Of a DNA stretch of 64,000 bases, positions 24,822 to 33,349 are shown in pieces; positions within the stretch are counted from its first letter, which is position 1, and each line of letters opens with the position of its first letter. The notes below the pieces were generated by a model, which saw only the letters and a list, made by a program, of their open reading frames with translations, ran no database searches and was not told where the DNA came from. The stretch comes from Nitrospinota bacterium (GTDB lineage: Bacteria; JADFOP01). A program made the translations under genes and the position numbers. The DNA lies in contig JADFOP010000003.1 of NCBI GenBank assembly GCA_022562795.1, positions 1 to 64,000 of the forward strand, in the 5' to 3' direction.

Positions 24822-25187
24822 TTAGTCCTGAGTGGGCAGGTCCGTTTGAGCGACGCTGATCCAAGGCAGACAAATGGGCTGGCGTTGGGAGGAGAAACCC
24901 ATCTCCGGTGGAATGAACGCCCCGAACGGACATACTCCACACAGAGCGCCCTCGTGGCCGCAGGTCTCGACGAGCGTCGTCTCTCCAGCCTCGGAGCCCC
25001 CGAACTTCTCTCGGATTGAGTCGATAAGCCCATGTATCTCCTTTTCGGTTGGCTCCGGTACCTCATGGATGAGGTTCCGTTGTAAGACGGCCAAGTCGAG
25101 GAGAATCACCGGCAGTTCCTCCTTGTTTTGTTCCAGGCGGCTAAGGAACTCCTCGGTTAAGCGCCCGCTTTCGGTCCTCTCGGTCAT
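24822..25187 (-). CDS. Hypothetical protein with CGHxGxxCxxC-type cysteine motif
   Basis: This 121-residue protein has a helical N-terminal half (EEFLSRLEQNKEELPVILLD) and a Cys-rich C-terminal part (ETCGHEGALCGVCPFGAFIP) that could bind zinc or an iron-sulfur cluster. Its ATG overlaps the stop of the upstream TPR gene by 4 nt, and the next TPR gene starts 11 nt downstream. It is therefore embedded in a TPR operon, where it may be the client or metal-binding partner of the TPR proteins (inference). No named family was recognised. Confidence 0.65.
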   Translation of the reverse strand: MTERTESGRLTEEFLSRLEQNKEELPVILLDLAVLQRNLIHEVPEPTEKEIHGLIDSIREKFGGSEAGETTLVETCGHEGALCGVCPFGAFIPPEMGFSSQRQPICLPWISVAQTDLPTQD

Positions 25188-25801
25188 GACGGCTCCTCCT
25201 GGTGGGCTTGGCGTTGACCAATAATCTGTTTGGCCAGCTTCTCGCGGAAGGAAGGATCGACCGGAAAGCCCAAGTTGCTTGCGGCATCCAGTTCATCGGC
25301 CGCCCGTTTGTAATCACCAAAGTAGCAGTAAACGATAGCCAGGTTGTTTCGGGCGCCGGCGAGGCTTGGCTCGAGCGGCCCGAGTTCCACGGCCCGCTCC
25401 AGGGCGGTCTTGGCCATCTGGTAGGCTCGGTTACGGATGTACAGCACGCCCATCCCGGCGAAAGCTTCGGCTCGATTGGGATCGCGTTCAAGCGCCGCCT
25501 GGAAGTTCGCTGCCGCTCGGTCTTCGTCGCCATTCTGTAAGTAGGCGTCCCCAAGCTCAACCCACCACGATACCTCGGGATTCTCGGCCACGGCAATTGC
25601 CGCCTCCAGGTCGTCCGCCGCCTCACTCGCGCGCCCTAGCCGAAGCCGGCAGCGTCCCGCCTGCGCCCGGGTCTCGGCGGATTTGTCATCGAGCGAGATG
25701 GCCTCCTGGTAGGCCTCCAGGGCATCGGCCCATCGGCCTATCATGAAGGCCCGCCCGGCACGGGCCAAAGCATCAACGGCGCCATCGAGGCTATCACTCA
25801 T
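25184..25801 (-). CDS. TPR repeat protein, first gene of TPR operon
   Basis: This 205-residue protein has five or so TPR motifs (WADALEAYQEAISLDDKSAE, RAAANFQAALERDPNRAEA, YQMAKTALERAVELGP). There is no signal peptide, so it is probably cytoplasmic. It overlaps the downstream Cys-motif gene by 4 nt (ATGA), showing translational coupling. The alpha/beta hydrolase gene ends 59 nt upstream and may belong to the same transcript. Binding partner unknown. Confidence 0.8.
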   Translation of the reverse strand: MSDSLDGAVDALARAGRAFMIGRWADALEAYQEAISLDDKSAETRAQAGRCRLRLGRASEAADDLEAAIAVAENPEVSWWVELGDAYLQNGDEDRAAANFQAALERDPNRAEAFAGMGVLYIRNRAYQMAKTALERAVELGPLEPSLAGARNNLAIVYCYFGDYKRAADELDAASNLGFPVDPSFREKLAKQIIGQRQAHQEEPS

Positions 25802-25860
25802 CGTAGAAAATTATCTCCTAGTTGAAGGTCCGGGGAGTCTAACGCACCGAGGGCGGGAAA

Positions 25861-26616
25861 TCAAGGCTCCCCCAAAGGAGCCTGCCCGCTCAGCCACCGG
25901 GTTAGCTTGGCAGAGACCTCGGGATTGACGGGCAGCTCCCCGTGGTTCAACCATCGGGCCAGGTAGGCCGCGATATCTCCCTCTAGCATCACATCGGGGA
26001 GTTGATGGAGACTCACTTCGACGAGCTCCGCCTGGCTGAGCTCCCCGGCGACGGCGTCGATGCCTTCAATTAGTGAGGGGATGTCTCCCGCCCCGCGAAG
26101 CAGGAGAGTTGGCACCTGCCTGTCCGGCACGGGGCCCAGAGCCTGGAGAAGCATAAGTACGGCCTCGGGAGAGGCCTGGTTGACTTTTGTGGAGGAGAGC
26201 TTCGTCAAGACCTCCCGGCCCTCCAGCGAGGGCTTTGAGGGGACCGCCGGCGAGATGGCCACCAGCAGGTCGGCCTCGCTCATCAATGCGAGCCGCCCGG
26301 CCAGGGAGTGGCCGATGACGGCTACCGGGAGCCCCGGCCATCGCTCTCGGCAGTATCCCACGGCGCCGTTGATGTCGCCTAAGATCTCCTCGCCCAAGGG
26401 AGCTGGGTGCTCGCCGTGTCCTCTGAGATCGATAACCAAGGCGGCCCAGCCGTCTTCGGCCACCTTGACCCCCAGCCCTATAACGGCCTCTTTGGACGAG
26501 GCGTAGCCGTGAGCGACGACGGCCGCTCCCCTCGTGGGGACTTCGGGAAGGATGAGGTAGGCAGGGACCGCCGCACCGTCGGAAGCTCGGCAGTCGTTGA
26601 CGCGTTCAATCTCCAT
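25861..26616 (-). CDS. Alpha/beta hydrolase
   Basis: This 251-residue alpha/beta-hydrolase fold protein has the nucleophile elbow GHSLAG (Ser), an oxyanion-side motif VAHGYASSKEA and an acid region LLRGAGDIPSL. The final catalytic His is less clear; HQLPDVML in the C-terminal part is a candidate. Members hydrolyse esters, thioesters or peptides, or act as dienelactone-hydrolase-like enzymes. It is separated from the CoA ligase upstream by a strong terminator (26650-26681), so it does not belong to that operon. Substrate unknown. Confidence 0.75.
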   Translation of the reverse strand: MEIERVNDCRASDGAAVPAYLILPEVPTRGAAVVAHGYASSKEAVIGLGVKVAEDGWAALVIDLRGHGEHPAPLGEEILGDINGAVGYCRERWPGLPVAVIGHSLAGRLALMSEADLLVAISPAVPSKPSLEGREVLTKLSSTKVNQASPEAVLMLLQALGPVPDRQVPTLLLRGAGDIPSLIEGIDAVAGELSQAELVEVSLHQLPDVMLEGDIAAYLARWLNHGELPVNPEVSAKLTRWLSGQAPLGEP

Positions 26617-26649
26617 GGCGGCCGCCCCTCAAGCTCTTCGTAAGAGAAA

Positions 26650-26681
26650 GGGGCCCCTGCCCTCCGCGGAGCAGGAGCCCC
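26650..26681 (-). terminator. Rho-independent terminator of CoA-transferase/ligase operon
   Basis: Arms GGGGCCCCTGC (26650-26660) and GCAGGAGCCCC (26671-26681) pair with one mismatch. On the minus strand the stem is followed by TTTCTCTTA. It lies 28 nt after the CoA ligase stop. Confidence 0.75.
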
Positions 26682-26708
26682 AGTCGCCCTAGAGGGTATA
26701 GATGGAGC

Positions 26709-28373
26709 TCAATTACCCACGCGTTCCTTTTCCCACTCCCTGACGATTCTTCGAAGCAGCTTGCCCGTCGGCGTCTTCGGGAGGCTCTCCACGAAGTGGA
26801 GCTCGCGCGGGAGCTTGTAGACGGCGACGTGGTCCCGGCAGGAATCGACAATCTCCTTTTTGAGCTCATCGCTTTCCTCAGAGCCCTCCGCCAGGACGCA
26901 GTAGGCGACGGTGTTCTCACCCCGAACGGGGTCGGGCGAGCCGATGACACAGGAGTCGGCCACCGCCGGATGCAAAAGGAGGGCCTCTTCCACCTCGGCG
27001 GGCCCGATGCGGTAGCCCGAGGACTTAATCATGTCGCCCTCGCGGGAGACGAAGAAGATGTAGCCCTCATCATCGCGGTAGACGGCGTCGCCTAGGATGT
27101 TCCAGCCGTTTCGGACCGCCGACTTCTGGTTCTCAAGCAACCGCTCGTCGTCTACGTACGGCTTCCAGTAACAGATGCCCGTGGGCCCTTTGATGGCCAG
27201 CGAGCCGACCTCCTGGGGCGGACACTCCTCGCCCTCTTCATTGAGGACCCGGATGTCGAAGCCGGGCAGTTTCCATCCAATCGAGGAGGAGTTCGGCTCT
27301 GGAGCGACGGCGTTGGAAGTCACCAGGTGGATCATCTCTGTGGCGCCGAGCCCCTCGTAAATCTCGTGACCTGTCTTCGCCTTCCAGGCATCGAACGTCG
27401 CCGGGGTCAGAGAGTCGCCCCCGGTGGTGTACATCCGGACGCTGGAGAAGTCGAAATCCGAGAAGTTCTTCTGGGCCAGGAGGACCCTGTAGGCCGTCGG
27501 CAGACCCGTGAAGACTGTAATCTGGTGCTTTGGGACGAGACTGAGCATCTCCTGGGGCTCGAACCTTGGAATGAGGCTCACGGCTGAGCCGAAGCGAAAT
27601 GGGATGAGAGCGAATGTGCCGTAGCCGGCGGCGAAGGAGACGGGTGCGCCACCGCCCAGGGTATCCTCCGGGGTGAGCTTCCAGACGTGCTTGCCCACGA
27701 TGTCCGTCTCAATGAGGGTCTGGCCCACGAAGTGGCAGCAGCCCTTGGGGGGACCCGTCGTGCCGGAAGTGTAGAGGATTAAAGCGAGGTCGTCCTTCTT
27801 CATCTTGGTCGGCTCGAGCTCGGGGCTTCCCGCCCCCACGAGCTTCTCAAAAGAGAGCAGGCCCTTGCCTTCAAGCTCCTCCGCATCACCACCCGAGATG
27901 ATAATGTGCTTGGTGAACTCCATGGCCTCTCGGGCCTTTTCCACCTCGGGGAGTATGGGGGCGGTGCTGAACAGGCCAACCGCCTCGGCGTTGTTTGCGG
28001 CGAAGGATATCTCGTCTTTCGACCATAGAGGGCTCATTGTAATCGGCACGGCGCCGATCTTCATAATGGCGAAGTTCGCGATTATCGCCGCCGGGCCGTT
28101 TGTCATCCTGAGCGCAATCCGGTCGAGGGATTCCACCCCCAGCTCCTTCAGGCTGTTGCCCAGGCTGTTTACGGATTCGTAGACCTGCTGGTAGGTCCAG
28201 CTTTTGTCCATGAACTTAATCGCAACGTTGTCGCCCCGTCCCTCCTTGATGTGGATGTCCAGCATCTCTTCGGTGAGGTTGATCTCGTCGGGAAGGTTCT
28301 CATACTCGGCAGGTATAAGGTAATCCGGCAGAAGGTCCGGGGGGGGCAGGCAGTCCTCACGAATTTTTGCCAT
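26709..28373 (-). CDS. AMP-forming acyl/aryl-CoA ligase
   Basis: This 554-residue ANL-superfamily adenylate-forming ligase converts a carboxylic acid, ATP and CoA to acyl-CoA. The phosphate-binding motif is LYTSGTTGPPKG; YEGLGATEM and the late GWNILGDAVYRDDEG hinge region follow. The catalytic C-terminal Lys is in PKTPTGKLLRR. Overall layout is closest to benzoate/aminobenzoate- or acetyl-CoA-ligase-like members. The ATG follows a strong GAGGAGGA site. It is the last gene of the operon headed by two CoA-transferase genes, so it probably activates a related acid. The substrate cannot be read from sequence. Confidence 0.85.
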   Translation of the reverse strand: MAKIREDCLPPPDLLPDYLIPAEYENLPDEINLTEEMLDIHIKEGRGDNVAIKFMDKSWTYQQVYESVNSLGNSLKELGVESLDRIALRMTNGPAAIIANFAIMKIGAVPITMSPLWSKDEISFAANNAEAVGLFSTAPILPEVEKAREAMEFTKHIIISGGDAEELEGKGLLSFEKLVGAGSPELEPTKMKKDDLALILYTSGTTGPPKGCCHFVGQTLIETDIVGKHVWKLTPEDTLGGGAPVSFAAGYGTFALIPFRFGSAVSLIPRFEPQEMLSLVPKHQITVFTGLPTAYRVLLAQKNFSDFDFSSVRMYTTGGDSLTPATFDAWKAKTGHEIYEGLGATEMIHLVTSNAVAPEPNSSSIGWKLPGFDIRVLNEEGEECPPQEVGSLAIKGPTGICYWKPYVDDERLLENQKSAVRNGWNILGDAVYRDDEGYIFFVSREGDMIKSSGYRIGPAEVEEALLLHPAVADSCVIGSPDPVRGENTVAYCVLAEGSEESDELKKEIVDSCRDHVAVYKLPRELHFVESLPKTPTGKLLRRIVREWEKERVGN

Positions 28374-28449
28374 CTCAGTCCTCCTCCTCTTTAGGGGGAG
28401 AGGTGGAGCGGCACGCGCTTTTAAAGGCCGCCCCGACCTGGAACTCTTC

Positions 28450-28842
28450 CTACTCGGGAAGCCCGTCGGAGATAATCAAGTCGATCGCTTCGTTGACTAG
28501 GAGCATCTTTGCTAATACCTTGTCGGTCCGCGGAAAGACCTCCGAGGGCTTTTTGTCGTCGCCTTTGTAAAAGCCGCTCAGAGCGGGGACGTCCTTGCCG
28601 AAGTTTTCCTCCAGGCCTCCCTTTGCACCAAAGATGGCCCGCTTGTCCATGGGCGGAGAGTTACAGGCCGCGTGATAATCCCTGAAGACGTCCACTCCGG
28701 AGGCTATGTCGACGATCTCGACCTCCACCCCTTTGCCCTCAAGATCTTTGAGCTGCTCGAGGGCCTTGTCGTTGTCACACGGATAGGTCTCCCCAACCTC
28801 ATCCTGAGTGCTGTAGAAAAACTTCACCTTTTCAAATCGCAT
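28450..28842 (-). CDS. Unknown small protein with possible thioredoxin-like fold
   Basis: This 130-residue protein matches no family I know. The order VKFFYST (strand), helix EQLKDLEGKG, EVEIVDIAS (strand) and VPALSGFYKG (strand after a cis-Pro-like VPAL) resembles a thioredoxin/KaiB-type fold. There is no CxxC; the equivalent site has one Cys (YPCDND). GGAGGA lies 10 nt before ATG 28842. It lies between an unknown 129-residue gene and the CoA ligase within the operon. A redox or scaffold role is inference. Confidence 0.6.
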   Translation of the reverse strand: MRFEKVKFFYSTQDEVGETYPCDNDKALEQLKDLEGKGVEVEIVDIASGVDVFRDYHAACNSPPMDKRAIFGAKGGLEENFGKDVPALSGFYKGDDKKPSEVFPRTDKVLAKMLLVNEAIDLIISDGLPE

Positions 28843-29024
28843 AGCCTGAAATCCTCCACATTCGTTTTTCGGATTACCGACAACACCGTCACGGCTCTGC
28901 CTGTGTTTTGTGTGTCCGGTAGGTAGAAATTGTCTACCGTACCGCTATTAATTATTAATGCTTCTCCTGTCCTAGAACTCTCAATAGATTGTCTTTAGGC
29001 CGGTCGAATGGTTAAATAGCGTCC

Positions 29025-29414
29025 TCAATACGATAAGTCCTCGACTTGACGGAGCCGATCGGCCAGGTCCTCCCCTTCTAGCTCGTGGAAATCCACCCCC
29101 AGGGCTTGCTCCAGATTTGCTATCTCTTTCTCCATAAATTCCTTGGGGGGCGCGGAGAAATCGACCATATTTGTATCTCGATTGAGAGTTGCCATGGCGG
29201 CATTGTCGAGACCCCCGGAGCCCAGTTGGAAGGTGACAAAAATCTTCGTCCCCTCCTCGTTCATGTGAACTCCACGAAACCCTTCAAAGAGGTAGTCATA
29301 CTCGACCAGGTAGATTTGCTCCCAGACCAGGCTAAGAGCTTCTTCAACCTCGTGGCGCTCAAGGCGTTCGTCCACGCAAAACAGCCTAGAACTCGGATGT
29401 TTGGGTTTGGACAT
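29025..29414 (-). CDS. Unknown small acidic protein in CoA-transferase operon
   Basis: This protein of about 129 residues starts at ATG 29414, which is preceded by GGAGG and AAGGG at suitable spacing; a longer frame upstream crosses the strong hairpin at 29530 and looks non-coding. The protein is acidic, with no signal peptide, membrane segment or Cys cluster. A strand-rich middle (GTKIFVTFQLGSGG) precedes a helical C-terminus (EKEIANLEQALGVDFHELEG). No family recognised. Its conserved-looking position between other small genes suggests it works with the CoA enzymes. Confidence 0.55.
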   Translation of the reverse strand: MSKPKHPSSRLFCVDERLERHEVEEALSLVWEQIYLVEYDYLFEGFRGVHMNEEGTKIFVTFQLGSGGLDNAAMATLNRDTNMVDFSAPPKEFMEKEIANLEQALGVDFHELEGEDLADRLRQVEDLSY

Positions 29415-29529
29415 AATTGCCCTTCGGCCTCCGGCAACTGCAGATGAGATGCCCTCTAACAGCACAAGACGGCAGGCAATAAGGTGATATTGCCCCTCAC
29501 CGCCCGCCGTCCGGTGTACCTTGCCCTTT

Positions 29530-29564
29530 GGAGGCGGGGGCAAGTCTTACCTGCCCCCGCCTCC
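29530..29564. repeat. Strong intercistronic hairpin
   Basis: GGAGGCGGGGGCA (29530-29542) and TGCCCCCGCCTCC (29552-29564) form a perfect 13-bp stem with a 9-nt loop. Neither strand shows a following T run. It lies after the 62-residue gene on the minus strand and may act as an mRNA stability or processing element, or a partial terminator. Confidence 0.65.
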
Positions 29565-29612
29565 AGGCATAGGAGGCTTATCGCTACTTCTGTTGCCTTA
29601 CGACTCAGCCAA

Positions 29613-29801
29613 CTATGAGACGATCTCTTCCCTCACGTCGCAACTACTAGGCGCGGTAAAAGCCCCGGCTTGCTCCGCCTTGAAGATGGCGAGCGAGAAG
29701 GGCCATTCCAGCTTGAAGCAATACCCGTGGATGTGTGGGATAATGTCAGCAAACGCAGCCTCTTCGTAGTGCGCACAGGTTTGGCATAGTTCAATGCCCA
29801 T
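29613..29801 (-). CDS. Small Cys-containing protein
   Basis: This 62-residue protein is supported by a strong ribosome binding site (AAAGGAGG, 10 nt before ATG 29801). It has an N-terminal C-x2-C-x-H arrangement (LCQTCAHYEE) followed by HIHGYC, which could bind zinc or iron. There is no membrane segment. It is the second of four small unknown proteins in the CoA-transferase operon. No family recognised; a metal-binding accessory subunit is one possibility. Confidence 0.6.
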   Translation of the reverse strand: MGIELCQTCAHYEEAAFADIIPHIHGYCFKLEWPFSLAIFKAEQAGAFTAPSSCDVREEIVS

Positions 29802-29836
29802 TTATGTTAGTCCTCCTTTCGGTCGACACCCGTAAT

Positions 29837-29853
29837 GTGCCTCATCGAGGCAC
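29837..29853. repeat. Intercistronic hairpin
   Basis: GTGCCTC-ATC-GAGGCAC is a perfect 7-bp inverted repeat between the 138- and 62-residue genes. No T run follows on the minus strand. Confidence 0.5.
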
Positions 29854-29861
29854 GCGGGGCG

Positions 29862-30278
29862 TTAGCACATGACGTTGCCTAGCTTCTTGGCGTTGAAAAT
29901 CTCCGTCCAGATGGAACCCGTCAGCTCTTCCGGCGTAAGAGGCTTACCGGCCTGCAGGTTGCCTCTGACGTTCGTTGTGAGCTCGCGGCAGACGCCGTCG
30001 AAACCGGCTCGTGCCAGCACCGGGGGAGCCACCTTGCCTTTCTCCGTGATGTACGTCCCCTCGGCGATCGTCTCGGCGAACCCCGGGAGGTTGGTTTGCA
30101 CGCCCTCGCGGGCATCCTCCGGCCCCACGGTCATCTGACCGTTTTCCTTCTCAATGTAATACACCTTGTCGCATCCCGCGCAGGAGACGTTGCCTACGAA
30201 GAACAAGAAGGTGTATGGGTCCAGGTAGTTCCTGACTCCACATTCACATTCGATCGTCGACTGGTTTCTTGTCGTCAC
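29862..30278 (-). CDS. Zinc-ribbon-like small protein
   Basis: This 138-residue protein starts at GTG 30278 behind GAGGAGG (about 9-nt spacing). The N-terminal 45 residues contain two Cys pairs, ECECG (C-x-C) and CAGC (C-x2-C), spaced like a zinc ribbon with an aromatic middle (YTFLFFVG). The rest is mixed alpha/beta with no known motif. It follows the CoA-transferase subunit gene, separated by a perfect hairpin. Zinc-ribbon proteins often accompany thiolase or acyl-CoA enzymes as subunits; that role here is inference. Confidence 0.6.
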   Translation of the reverse strand: MTTRNQSTIECECGVRNYLDPYTFLFFVGNVSCAGCDKVYYIEKENGQMTVGPEDAREGVQTNLPGFAETIAEGTYITEKGKVAPPVLARAGFDGVCRELTTNVRGNLQAGKPLTPEELTGSIWTEIFNAKKLGNVMC

Positions 30279-30315
30279 TCAGCGTTCCTCCTCTCGATAA
30301 CTGTTACGGAGGGCG

Positions 30316-30345
30316 CGGAATAGGTGGCGTGAGCCACCTATTCCG
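30316..30345. repeat. Strong intercistronic hairpin
   Basis: CGGAATAGGTGGC and GCCACCTATTCCG form a perfect 13-bp stem with a GTGA loop, located 24 nt after the CoA-transferase stop on the minus strand. No T run follows, so an RNA processing, stability or attenuation role is as likely as termination. Confidence 0.65.
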
Positions 30346-30368
30346 TCCCTTGAACGTAGAGGTCTTCC

Positions 30369-31748
30369 TCAGATGATCATCTGCTCCTCCAGATCGCGAA
30401 TGTACCCCATGGAGAAGCCCAGCACCTTCTGGTAGATGTACTCGTTGTCCGCTCCCACCGGCTTCATCTCCCACTTAATCCGGCGGGGGGTTTCGGACAT
30501 ATGGGCGAGGGTGCCCTGGTGGCACAGCTCTCCAAAGCTTGGATCATCCAACCAGATAATCTCACCCCGTTGTAGGTAGTGCTCTTGGTTGGCCACCTCC
30601 TTGCTGTTCCAAACGGGCTGGCAGTTGATCCCGGCCTCTATCAGGATGGCCTCGGCTTCTTCCTTGGTCTTGTCTGAGGCCCACGCTTCGACCTCGGGAT
30701 AGATCTTGTACTGATTCTCAGCATTTACCCGGTCGTCGTGCGTCGGGTACGCCGTGGCCAGGTCGTCTCTGCCTATGACTTTGCAGAGCTTCGCGAAGTC
30801 TTCGTTTTCGTAGGCCGAGATGAAGATGTAACCGTTCTCCAGCTCCTGTGGATTGTCCGAGTCGGGGTAGGAGCTCTTGCCGCACATGATAGTCCCGTGG
30901 ACGCAGAGCTGGGTGTCGTAGTTACCCCAGCGCTGGCGGATGACGCCGAAGCGACCCCAAAGCGGCAGGGCGTACTCCATCACTCGCGATACGCCGTGGA
31001 CCTGGGAGTACTCGAAGTAGTTACCCTGGTTGGACTGGGTCTCGCGCCAGTAAAGCGCCGCCAAGGAGCCGGTGGCCCCGTACTGGCCTCCCCAGAAGTC
31101 AGCCAGCCAGATGCAGTGCTTGGAAGGATTCCCAATGCCTGCGCCGCCCTCTGGGGCCCCCCTCGGCGAGGGAAATCCGGTGATGGAGAAGGCCCCTCCC
31201 TGGGCCTGCCCCAGGATGTCGTAGCTGGCTCGCTTCCGTCCCTGGCCCCAGCCACCGAAACCGCCCTGCCACACCTGGACTAGGCGTGGGTTGACTTCCT
31301 TGGCGGCGTCGTAGCCGAAACCCCAGCGGTGGAAGGTGCCCGGCCGGTAGTTCCACAGCATGATGTCTGTCTTGCGCATCAACGAGTGCATGATGGTCTT
31401 CGCCTCGTCTTTGCGCATGTCGAGCGAGATGAAGTACTTGTTGACATTGGCCGAGGTTACGCCCAAGCCGAGCCCGCGGTCTGGCACCCATCGGGAGACG
31501 GGGAAGAGGTAGGGCTCGTTGTACGGAGTCGTATGCCGCATGGGCTCGCCAAGGCGGGGCATCTCAATCTTGATTACCTCGGCTCCAAGCTCGGCGAGGT
31601 AGGCGCACGAGCTGGGGCCGAGAATGTACTGCGTCGGCGACATGACCCGGTAGCCTTTCAGCGCTTCGGGCTTTGCCCAGGCGCCCTTAGGGTCGAATAT
31701 CGTCCGACAGTAGTCTTCAAATGACAGTGCGTCGAGATCTACGGACAC
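30369..31748 (-). CDS. Class III (CaiB/BaiF) CoA-transferase subunit 1
   Basis: This protein of about 459 residues belongs to the formyl-CoA transferase/CaiB family, which moves CoA between carboxylic acids. Visible hallmarks are GPSSCAYLAELGAEVIKIE, YFISLDMRK and the catalytic-Asp segment ASYDILGQAQGG, in which the Asp four residues before Gln is retained. GTG 31748 is chosen since GGGAGG lies 8 nt before it; the GTG at 31757 overlaps that site. A homologous but divergent subunit lies 17 nt upstream, suggesting a heteromer as in BbsEF-type transferases of anaerobic aromatic degradation. Donor and acceptor are unknown. Confidence 0.85.
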   Translation of the reverse strand: MSVDLDALSFEDYCRTIFDPKGAWAKPEALKGYRVMSPTQYILGPSSCAYLAELGAEVIKIEMPRLGEPMRHTTPYNEPYLFPVSRWVPDRGLGLGVTSANVNKYFISLDMRKDEAKTIMHSLMRKTDIMLWNYRPGTFHRWGFGYDAAKEVNPRLVQVWQGGFGGWGQGRKRASYDILGQAQGGAFSITGFPSPRGAPEGGAGIGNPSKHCIWLADFWGGQYGATGSLAALYWRETQSNQGNYFEYSQVHGVSRVMEYALPLWGRFGVIRQRWGNYDTQLCVHGTIMCGKSSYPDSDNPQELENGYIFISAYENEDFAKLCKVIGRDDLATAYPTHDDRVNAENQYKIYPEVEAWASDKTKEEAEAILIEAGINCQPVWNSKEVANQEHYLQRGEIIWLDDPSFGELCHQGTLAHMSETPRRIKWEMKPVGADNEYIYQKVLGFSMGYIRDLEEQMII

Positions 31749-31765
31749 GTATTTCACCTCCCTTT

Positions 31766-33196
31766 CTATATTACGTTGTTCTCGCGAAGCGAGATCATAT
31801 CGTCACGGGTGAGCCCAACCAGCCTGCGGTAGACATCATCGTTGTCGTAGCCGACAGGCCGTCCCAGGAATCGCACCCTAGCGGGCGTGCGGTGGGACTG
31901 CAATGGGCTCGTACCGTAAAGGACCGGACCGTAGTGCTCGGTATCGACCATGGCCACGTGAACGCGGTACTTGAAGTGCTTGTACTCGGCGACCTCGTCG
32001 GTGAATAGCACACCGCCGGAGGCCACTTCTTCCTCCAAGAGCGCTCCCTCACTCTCCATCCGGGTCAGGTCCTTGCCCCACTCACTGAGCAGCGTGTAGG
32101 TTTTGACCTGGGAGTAGTAGGGAAGCCGGTCGATAACCACCCGCATATTCTCGTCATCGACCATCATCTCTTCAAGCTCCGGCCGGAGCTTGCCTACGGT
32201 CTTCCAGATGCGGTACCAGAGGCGGTCGTGACCGCCGCCGACCATCAAGAGACCATCTTTCACCGGGTTGACGGCGTAGATGTTGATGGCGAGGTCCCAG
32301 TTACCGAAACGGGGACGGATGGAGCCATCGTAGCCGTACCAGACCCACTGATAGTCGATGATCCGGATGTTGCCGTTGGCGGCAGTGTTCTCGATGAACT
32401 GACCCTTGCCCGAGAGCGTGTCGCGGTGCAGGAGGGCTGCGATCGCGTTCATCGCCGCTCCCGTGCCGGATACGTGGTCCATGGCCATCATGCCGCTGCG
32501 GGTCGGGTGGCCGCCGAAGGCCTTCGGGGCGCCCGTGCCCCACTGGAATCCGCTGGCCGCCTGGCCGGTGGGCTCCAGCATCCAGGGCGTGTCCTTCTTC
32601 GGACCCCACTGGCCGCGCTGGCCGAGCCAGACGTAAATGAGCCGCGGGTTGATCTTGGAGAGCTGGCGGTAGCCGATGCCCCATTCGTCGAACTGTCCCG
32701 GAGGATAGTTCTCAACAACCACGTCGGCATGGACGGCCAGCTTCTTAAAAATCTCGCGGCCCTCTTCCGTCTCAAAGTTCAGCGTGATGGACTGCTTGTT
32801 TCGACACTCGTGGAGGAAGTGAGGACCACACTCCTCACCCGACCTCTTGTCTTTGAAGTACCACTTCTTGCGTCCGAAGGGCACGTACCGACGGGCCGGG
32901 TCCCCACCGGGGGGCTCCACCATGATGGTCTCGGCGCCCAGCTCGGAGAGCATAGAGCTGAACCATCGGGTCTGCATGCTTTTGATTCCGCAGTCAAGCA
33001 CCCGCACACGCTCGAGAGCCATGGCCTTGCCAGGGTCGTCTTTGGGGTGCACGTGGTCCTCAAGGAACCTGGACCAGTTGATTTCCGCCTCCGTTGAGCC
33101 CGCATACGCCGTTTCGAAGTCTTCGATGGGCGAAAGCGGCCAGAGACAGATATCGTCACGGTCCGTTTGTTCATATGCTGGATAAGTATCTGCCAT
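31766..33196 (-). CDS. Class III (CaiB/BaiF) CoA-transferase subunit 2
   Basis: This 476-residue second subunit has the family segments SMLSELGAETIMVEPP and QSITLNFETEEG and a C-terminal GRPVGYDNDDVYRRLVG. At the catalytic position it reads MLEPTGQAASG, with Glu where subunit 1 and most family members have Asp. The subunit may be non-catalytic or altered, as in known heteromeric enzymes with one active subunit. Strong AAGGAGGGAG precedes ATG 33196. It is the first gene of the operon and has a palindrome just upstream (33224-33241), presumably where regulation acts. Confidence 0.85.
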   Translation of the reverse strand: MADTYPAYEQTDRDDICLWPLSPIEDFETAYAGSTEAEINWSRFLEDHVHPKDDPGKAMALERVRVLDCGIKSMQTRWFSSMLSELGAETIMVEPPGGDPARRYVPFGRKKWYFKDKRSGEECGPHFLHECRNKQSITLNFETEEGREIFKKLAVHADVVVENYPPGQFDEWGIGYRQLSKINPRLIYVWLGQRGQWGPKKDTPWMLEPTGQAASGFQWGTGAPKAFGGHPTRSGMMAMDHVSGTGAAMNAIAALLHRDTLSGKGQFIENTAANGNIRIIDYQWVWYGYDGSIRPRFGNWDLAINIYAVNPVKDGLLMVGGGHDRLWYRIWKTVGKLRPELEEMMVDDENMRVVIDRLPYYSQVKTYTLLSEWGKDLTRMESEGALLEEEVASGGVLFTDEVAEYKHFKYRVHVAMVDTEHYGPVLYGTSPLQSHRTPARVRFLGRPVGYDNDDVYRRLVGLTRDDMISLRENNVI

Positions 33197-33223
33197 TCAG
33201 CTACTCCCTCCTTATATTGCGTT

Positions 33224-33241
33224 GCGTTACCTTAATAACGC
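33224..33241. promoter_or_regulatory. Palindromic candidate operator upstream of CoA-transferase operon
   Basis: GCGTTA-N6-TAACGC lies 28-45 nt upstream of the subunit 2 start. Size and placement fit an operator for the adjacent IclR-type regulator. The assignment is inferred. Confidence 0.45.
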
Positions 33242-33349
33242 GCATTAGATGAGTAACTCCTCTCTTTCCTTTATCAAACGACTGCTTGACTTCCTCCCCC
33301 CCTTTCTCTCCGAGGTTTGTGGATTGGTTAAGGCGGCACTCCTCTTTAT

